The translations under genes were made by a program, and so were the position numbers. The notes below the pieces were generated by a model, which was not told the DNA's origin, did no database searches, and was given only the letters and a program-made list of their open reading frames with translations. Below, one piece after another: positions 57,415 to 64,000 of a stretch of DNA of 64,000 nucleotides. The stretch is from Ursus arctos (Eukaryota; Chordata; Mammalia; Carnivora; Ursidae), in NCBI RefSeq assembly GCF_023065955.2, contig NC_079873.1, positions 95,952,128 through 96,016,127 on the forward strand, read 5' to 3'. Each line of letters begins with the position of its first letter. Positions within the stretch are counted from its first letter, which is position 1.

Positions 57415-59005
57415 ATTTGAATAACAAGTAATTTCGAGTCAAATAAGTAAGTATAGGACAGTATGGGTTGAAACTTAGTTAATTCTTGTCTCTCAAGAAA
57501 TGGCATTGGCTGAAAATCCACTTTGCCCATTTTGGTAATCTTCCTAACCTTTAGATTCATTGATAAAGGCTATGAGCTACCACATCATATCTTTTAGAAC
57601 GACCATGTGCGAAAAAAGTAATCTGGGCTGAATGAACCATGACTCAAAGTTAATACCACAAGCATCACCTTCATTTCATGTATTAAGTCACATCTGTAGA
57701 AGTCCATGCATTGTCAGGTGGCTTTGCCCTGCTTTAAATGACTGGATGGGTTCTGCTTAAATCCAAAGGATAATTCATTTATCACTCTAATGCCAATTTG
57801 TCTCAGTTTTGATCACAGAAAAATAAAGCAATGAACCCATTAGAGGGATTACATTGGATGTGAACTTTGTGGGTTGATTTTGAAAGCCAGAAGGTGGGGT
57901 TGTAATTTGGCTGTGAGTTTCTATATTCTGCTTAGCTCGAGCCTGAGGTTAATTGTTAATCCATTGACTATTAGTTTTCTTTTATAATGAATTGGACACT
58001 TCGGTCCATTTTGAATGGGTCTAAATGATATTCCATGGTTGCACTAACTCCTTCTGGCAATATGTAGATAGAAAGATTACAGGTGTTTGCAGATAGGTCA
58101 TGAGGAATAACTTTTCAATACATAGAGAAAAGCATAGAGATATGAATTAAATGATAGGCTCTCGTATGGGAGAAAACATTCACAAACAGCAACTAGAAGG
58201 ATCAGCACTTTTTAATGGGTTCCCTTTCTTTGGTTCCTTGGAGAGAAAGTATTTCAGTCAGATATTACCAGCATTAAAATCATTACCCAGTATACAGGCA
58301 GATGGCCGGCCGATAATTGTTTATAGGGACAGATGGCAGTTCCTTGTACCCTCTTTCTAGTTTTTGTGTTTTTAAAGCTCAGCAGTTGCAATGTGAAGCC
58401 TTCATAGGACCATAAAATACAAACCACTTTAAATAACTCTGAACCAGGATTTTGACTGATGTGCTTAAAAGAAACAGTCACAGTTTGAAACTCAATCTGC
58501 AGAGAGAATCTAGGTATATGGCCCTGCAGGTTATAAGTTATAGGAATAGCAGGGAAATTTGGGCTAGGTCTGCACACAGACACATAAATTGGCATCAGTA
58601 AAATAAAGAATTGAATCCAAACAAGTATTTTTACCCAAAACCAGACAAAGGCAAAATTTCGGTAAGTACTCAATAATCAAACGCCAGCATGTGTTGTGCA
58701 CTTGGCTAGTGTTCACAAGGGCTGGAAAAGAAGTACCAGGCCTTGTTCTGATCTTAGCTGACAATCCAGGTGGGGAGTGAAATGATACCCAGAGAGAGAT
58801 CATTTCGATACAAGGCAGAGGGTGCTACATATAAGTCCGTCACATGGACAGTGGAGCTGGAGAAGGTCAAATAGAGTGATCACTTGGACACGAGCACTTA
58901 TTAGAGATGAGTTGGCCTCAGCTGGACAAGCGAAGGATCGATGATGTCTTTGCAGGTAGAGAAAATGATATAAGCAAAGGCACAGAGGCACAGACCTAGC
59001 CTGAA
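57415..59005. other. unique sequence, no recognised gene
   Basis: No repeat recognised with confidence. Frames 58151-58360 (+) and 58254-58673 (-, 139 codons) have no motif. 57480-58140 looks single-copy and free of transposons. Confidence 0.5.
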
Positions 59006-59025
59006 AATCCTGTATTCTTCATTTT

Positions 59026-59131
59026 TTTCTTTTTTTAAAATTTTATTTATTTAATTTATTTTTATTTAAATTCAATTAATTAACATATAATGTATTACTG
59101 GTTTCAGAGGTAGAGGTCCGTGATTCATCAG
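59026..59131 (-). mobile_element. extremely 5'-truncated L1 (3' end only)
   Basis: T-rich tail, then 'caattaattaacatataatg', 'gtattactggtttcagaggt' and 'gtccgtgattcatcagt', the last bases of carnivore L1 3'UTRs read antisense. An exact 18-bp duplication 'tcctgtattcttcatttt' flanks it (59008-59025 and 59132-59149). Confidence 0.92.
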
Positions 59132-59329
59132 TCCTGTATTCTTCATTTTATTATGTTTATTAATTTCTCCTATATGTATTTCTCCAATTTCAGTGTCATA
59201 ATATGGTAAGGGAGAGTAACCAGTACGCCTCTTCGATTAATGTGGAAGAATCATTCGAAAGGCTAATAGCTGAGCCTGACTACGTGGGAACCTGAATTCT
59301 GGGCTACGGATTTCAGACACTGTCCTTTA

Positions 59330-59930
59330 AAATAACTGGCAGTGCCATTGAAGGTTTTGAGACAATATGATGTGTACAAATATTATTTTCAGATATTTTG
59401 TCTGGTAGTGTTTTGTGAAGTAGATTGGAAAGGAAGAGACTAGACAGAGACCGTTTAGGAAATTATTGCCATACTTAAGACTAAAGATGATAAATCTCCA
59501 AAAGAGATTAAAAACCATGGGCAAAAGAAGAAAGATGGTAGTCACCGTGCAGGAAGTGTCAACATACATGATGATGGGCTACGTGTGTACAGCCATAATG
59601 AAGGATCAGATCAGATGTTTACAGCTTGAGTGATAGGAAAATGATTTTGCTTTGGAGTCATAGCAGTAAGGGAGCCTGAGAGGAGAAGAGAAACCATACA
59701 TTTGAATTTATGTTTCATACGCTGCTGAGACGTGGCGATGGGTGGCGATGTATTGAAGTCAGGTGGAGGTGATTTGCAGAAAAGACAGATACAGAGGTAA
59801 AAATGACAGGGTCAGTTACTGGGAGTAATGGGTGAAATGGTAAGTGGATGAGATCACAAAGGGAGAAGTGTATAAAGCAGACAGTGTTATAATGAAGACT
59901 AAAGCTTGGAAGCAATATCCAGATTTTAAA
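59330..59930 (+). mobile_element. possible L2-like LINE fragment
   Basis: 'gaagagactagacagagacc', 'ttaggaaattattgccatac' and 'aatgacagggtcagttactg' resemble in order an internal L2 segment (paired 'ggaggctattgca' and 'gacaggacttggtgat' blocks). Very diverged. Confidence 0.4.
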
Positions 59931-59972
59931 ACTAGATGTTAAATGTCTGTTTCAGAACAGATTTTAACTCGT

Positions 59973-59987
59973 TCTCTCTCTCTTTCT

Positions 59988-60026
<39 letters not shown>
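59973..60026. repeat. compound (TC)n(TG)n microsatellite
   Basis: A TC-rich stretch (59973-59990) runs directly into about 17 TG units (59991-60026, with a TA near the end). Confidence 0.95.
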
Positions 60027-60029
60027 ATG

Positions 60030-61130
60030 GTCTTGTGATGTCTGCACATGAAAGCTTATATTTGTGTATTCTTAGTGAATATAGAATCTTTTATTTCTTT
60101 TTCCTTTTTATTATCCTACTGGAAACAATGGCATAATGTCTGCAGGAAAAGCATTCCCTTGCTTGGCTGTTACATTAAGAAGAGGTTGCCAAAAACAAAT
60201 AAACAATAACAGCAAACCACACCAAATAAAAGTACAAGTATATGCTTGCATCAACAGAAAAACGTAGTTTTGATTCCACTGAAATTTTTTTCTGCATTTC
60301 AAGCGAAGCAAATGCAGTAGTAGTAATGTTATATCGAGGAGTTTATTTTCCCTAACTGGTTCTCATCAGGGTCTAAAATAATAAATTTTACAGTGATTTT
60401 GCTGCAACTCTTATTTGTTTTCATCATAGTTTAATTCCATTTCAAATCCCCAGAATCCTTGGCACGTAACAAATTCAGGGTATATAAACATCTACCCGTC
60501 CCCCACCAAAAAAAGAAAAAGAAAAAAGAAAATCACAGACACATTTTGATAATACTTTAAGCTTTGAGACTGAACACATTGGAGGAGAAATTGCTTAATG
60601 GCACCAAAGACTTCTTGATATGAGGGGTTGTTGCTGCTATTTGTTCTCTGGGCCCTGACCCAAAACACTGTGCACGGCCTGAACTGGAGGAGGGAGGAAG
60701 AGAAAGAATGGCTCCGTGTTATTTTATTTAAATTCGGTCATTACATAGAGTCTGAAGGGGCATTAGACATCATATAGTCCAATCTCCACATTGTTCAGGA
60801 TCTAAGCAAGCAGACAGAAACCTATATTTGATGATTCAAAGTGATAAGGAATCATAGCTATACAAGTGAGCCCCTGCTGTTTTCAGAAAACTGAGCAGGG
60901 GAACGTTCTTGACTGTCTTGAGCCGAAGTTGCTACTTGAACTATGAGTGACAGATTGACATTACATAATGTCAGTATACAAAATATTACAATATTTGGTG
61001 CTTTTTCAGTTGTGTTTTTAATTCGGTTTATGAGTTGGATCTCTGTCCCCTCTTAACCAACCAGTGCTTCTGCTGTAATCAACTTGCCTAAGAATGGAAA
61101 TGATGAAGAGGTACGCGGACAGCAGACTAC
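60030..61130. other. mostly unique sequence
   Basis: No gene recognised. Positions 60735-60830 ('ggggcattagacatcatata', 'gtccaatctccacattgttc') resemble the unnamed ancient repeat noted at 54310. Confidence 0.5.
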
Positions 61131-61245
61131 GAACTCCTTTGAACTCTGAGTACAGAGATTATAAATTATTCTTTGTTGTTTCCCCCATAGATAGCAGCTA
61201 GCACAGTGCCTGGCGCATGGCAGGTGCTCAGTAAATTTTAATGGA
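61130..61245 (+). mobile_element. L2 LINE 3' end
   Basis: 'gcagctagcacagtgcctgg' then 'cgcatggcaggtgctcagta' is a clear L2 3'-terminal match. Confidence 0.75.
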
Positions 61246-61249
61246 AAAA

Positions 61250-62895
61250 GAAAGGAGGAGGAAGAAAGGAAGAAACATACAGAAGGAGATTATTCATGTA
61301 TCTGCCAATTCTGACCTTAATACAGCAGAATCACTGAGTGCAGCATGTTGACACTTGGTTGACATACTTTACGTATTTGTAGAAATATAGTTCTATAAAT
61401 ATTTGTAATGTATTTCTATAAACATATGTATTTAATATGTAATCATTAAGTATATGTATTTAATATGTAATCATAAGTGTAAGTTTCTATATTATTTAGT
61501 TTATATAATTTATTTAATTTTAATAATTTAATATTCAAATTTATGTATAAAGTCTATATCATATATAATTCTATAAATGTAAATATGAACTTGCTGGAAG
61601 TATTCATATAGGGTTTCTAGTATAAACTTTATCTTGATCTTTTGTACACAGGGATATATTTTTCTTTGAATGACAGGTCTTCATTTTAAAACAATCCCTT
61701 GAAATTCCTCAAACTTACCTTTGGGGTTCTATCACTGAATCTTAAGACCATTATTCCACCTAAGCACATCTAATCCTAAATGGTGGGACCTGAGGGAGTT
61801 GTAAGAAACCCTAACAATTCATCATGGTGTCCTGAATCCTGGAGGGATTACTTAGATGTTCAAAAACAAACAAACACATTGGTGCCCTCTGTTACAATGT
61901 GGCTGCATTATTTATAAAGGGAAACATGAAGATTTATTCAGTAATGTCCAAGCTCGAAAAACACAGGACCCATATTTTTAGTCTCCTAAAAATAATCTGA
62001 GGGACTATGGGGATGCTTCCCTGGATGGTGGAACTTTGCCATATCTTTGTATAGATGGAGAGGGCTGTGGTAAGGAAGGTAACTCTTACATAATTATCAT
62101 ACCTGCCTTGATTTTCATTTTGACATTTTCATGTATAAATCTCAAGACAGTGGAAATGCTTATTAGATTTATATCTTGATCCCATTTGACATCCTGATGA
62201 ACAGAGGAAGTATCTTTAAGTCTGGTGGAAAACCAGATTCATAGGCCAGTGTAGGTATTAAAAGCCCCTATTTGCTATACGTCAGCCAGCACAGTAGAAA
62301 GAGGTATCTTCAGGATATTGTGCTAGTGGAGAAAAATCAACTAGGAAGCCAGCCTATTTAGGGGATTTTTAAAATTTAGTACCTAGTGAATAGAGCAAGC
62401 AGTCTCTTTTATAGCAAATGCTTTAGGGTTACACGAAACTCTAAGGATGTTAGTATACTGGGAAGCGTACCAGGAAGAGGAATCAAGTAGGTGGAATAGG
62501 TGGCAGGTGGCTGTACCAGCAAAGGCACTGCAAAAAAAAAAGAAGAGAGAGAGAGAGAGAGGAAAGTGTTTACTGAAGCAAGAATATTAAACAAAACCAT
62601 GCAATATTCACTTGTGTCCAAGGACAAGATGACTTTGTCCCAAGTATACACCCTCTGCCCTCCTATAAATGTGTGTGGACATTAGCCCCTCCCAGCCCAT
62701 GTATGCACACACGCACCCGTACTATACTCCCATCAACTCAACCATACTATAAAGTCAAAACATGTCTATTCTTATGCAAGTGTGACAAATACATTTGAAA
62801 TCACTTCTGAGAAGAAAACCATTAAAAAAAAAAGTGGTCTAATTTAGTCTTCAACCAGCAGGATTCTTTTCCTTTGTTGTTGTTCCACAGAAAGA
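61250..62895. other. unique AT-rich sequence
   Basis: It contains an AT-rich tract with a local tandem duplication (61424-61474) and a short (GA)n run near 62542-62562. No gene recognised. Confidence 0.55.
61424..61474. repeat. 28-bp-period tandem duplication in AT-rich DNA
   Basis: 'atatgtatttaatatgtaat' plus 'cat' occurs at 61424-61446 and again at 61452-61474, separated by five bases. Confidence 0.85.
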
Positions 62896-62899
62896 AAGT

Positions 62900-62995
62900 A
62901 TAGTGCTGATTGTCTACCAGGCCCACGTTCATATATGAACTCATTTCACGCTCGCAAACATCCTGTGAAGTATCGTTATCCATTCAGGAGATGCA
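62900..62995 (-). mobile_element. possible MIR fragment, antisense
   Basis: 'gattgtctaccaggcccacg', 'gaactcatttcacgctcgca' and 'cctgtgaagtatcgttatcc' parallel the antisense MIR order ('ctcatttaatcctcacaaca...'). Confidence 0.5.
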
Positions 62996-63166
62996 CGAAC
63001 ATCATTCTACCTTTATGTCCGAGGTGTTATTCGGCCTTTCTCATCCCTCGTTTACTGTGATTATCGACTCTCGACATGTTTAGGGTGCTCTTTGGGGCCT
63101 TGCTTGGGAGAGAGGCCTACTCAGCCGAGAGACGTGCGGTGAACCTAGCCAGTAGCTGACCTCGTG

Positions 63167-63304
63167 TCTTCTTTCCTTCCCTTCCCTTCCCTCCCCTTCC
63201 CTCCCCTCCCCTCCCCTCCCCTCCCCTCCCCTCCCCTCCCCTCCCCTCCCCTCCCCTCTCCTCTCCTCTCCTTTCCTCTCCTCTCCTTTCCTTTCCTTTC
63301 CTTT
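63167..63304. repeat. long polypyrimidine (CCCCT)n/(TTTCC)n tract
   Basis: About 138 bases of pure C/T on +, starting with TTCCC units, then about a dozen CCCCT units, then CTCTC and TTTCC units. Frames on both strands (63117-63470) are low-complexity translations. Confidence 0.97.
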
Positions 63305-63309
63305 GACTT

Positions 63310-63830
63310 TCCATCAGGTATTCACAGAAGTCGAGTTCCCTTCCTCCTTTAGTGACATCGAACCTGCCTAGTTTTGTCTTTCTTCTTTGTCCTTTCGTAG
63401 TCCAAAGCATAGGGAAAGTGCCCTCTTCTCTGTGTGGACTGGCATAGTCCAGCTTTGCACACGGAAGCACCTAAGTTAAGGGACATTTCCCCACACATTA
63501 AGCTCTTCTTCTACCTGGCGTTGTCTCCAGCGGTCATCTTAGCAAGTAGTCCTTGCCTAGCGAAGAACCATAGGTTTTAAGAAGGTAGTAAACTGTTCTT
63601 AAGATAGAAGATGACCTTTCGGATTAGGAACTCTGATCAACCATTCACTATATCCCCGATGAAGCGGTGCAGGGCAGGACAGGCGCCTCCAGGAGCCCAA
63701 ATTTGGGAAGGGGCTAAGAATCATAGGGAAACCCATCCAAACTGCTGCAACCCCAAAATACTAAATTTTGAACATAGTATAATTAAAATAGGTGAAACCT
63801 AAGACTGGGTTAAATCAGAGTTTCTGGATT
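63310..63830. other. no recognised feature
   Basis: Unique DNA. The 63-codon frame at 63611-63802 has no motif. Confidence 0.5.
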
Positions 63831-63889
63831 GAAAAGAGCCTTAGAGATCACATAGTCCAATGGCTTCCATTTCCTTGTGTGGTAAGAGA

Positions 63890-63985
63890 AAGAGAAGGAT
63901 CATGTCTTATTTATCTTTGTCACTTGAACACCTGGCATAATGCCTTCCACAGTTGGTATTCGATACGTTTGTGGAGCTGTTTTAT
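63890..63985 (+). mobile_element. L2 LINE 3'-end fragment
   Basis: 'catgtcttatttatctttgt', 'cacctggcataatgccttcc' and 'cagttggtattcgatacg' match the L2 3' end. It approaches the window edge. Confidence 0.6.
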
Positions 63986-64000
63986 ACAGAAAATTGGGAG

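Noticed and set aside
63117..63470. 117-codon Gly/Arg/Glu-rich frame
   Set aside because: Low-complexity translation of the polypyrimidine tract.
1..64000. CRISPR array, operon, phage or other prokaryotic system
   Set aside because: No regularly spaced repeats with unique spacers and no gene-dense layout. The repeats are mammalian transposons and microsatellites.

Overview
This is nuclear mammalian DNA from a caniform carnivore, most likely a bear or close relative. The basis is the dense set of tRNA-Lys-derived CAN-SINEs (27 recognised copies, plus one doubtful remnant). About ten of them are of the young form reading 'aagcgtctgccttcggctcagggcgtgatcccgg', with a head 'ggggcgcctgggtggc' and an A-rich tail; I associate that form with ursid genomes from memory. 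I see no functional protein-coding gene, no confident exon, no RNA gene, and nothing prokaryotic such as operons or CRISPR arrays. The open reading frames are short and mostly lie in repeats or in chance open frames.

The only gene-derived sequences are two processed retrocopies, both on the + strand. A dead copy of ARPC2 (Arp2/3 complex subunit 2) lies at 11432-12935. A copy of EAPP (E2F-associated phosphoprotein) lies at 55969-57401 and still has a 258-codon open frame, but it has lost its start codon and has frameshifts at both ends. Both have target-site duplications and poly(A) tails, the hallmarks of L1-driven retroposition.

Layout. 1-8250: stacked antisense L1 elements. A younger carnivore L1, joining a 5'UTR directly to a 3' ORF2 part, sits in or beside an older L1, with SINEs inserted into both. 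8250-15330: largely unique DNA with the ARPC2 retrocopy. 15340-20270: antisense ancient L1 parts, including an apparent L1 5' terminus at 20270. 20280-37430: mostly unique intergenic or intronic DNA with SINEs, a nested SINE pair, MER20 and other hAT fossils, an LTR-like element at about 25528-26150, and L2/MIR fossils. 37440-44070: SINE-rich antisense L1 remains. 44070-64000: unique DNA with L2 and sense L1 fragments, the EAPP retrocopy, a very short L1 3'-end insertion at 59026-59131, and polypyrimidine tracts.

Twelve of the thirteen L1 segments are antisense to the given strand. If the window is intronic, this weakly suggests a host transcript on the + strand. I found no convincing new biological system. 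The most informative objects are the retrocopies, the composite L1s and a few structured simple-sequence tracts. Family names come from remembered consensus sequences without a database search, so boundaries of old repeats are approximate (often within tens of bases).
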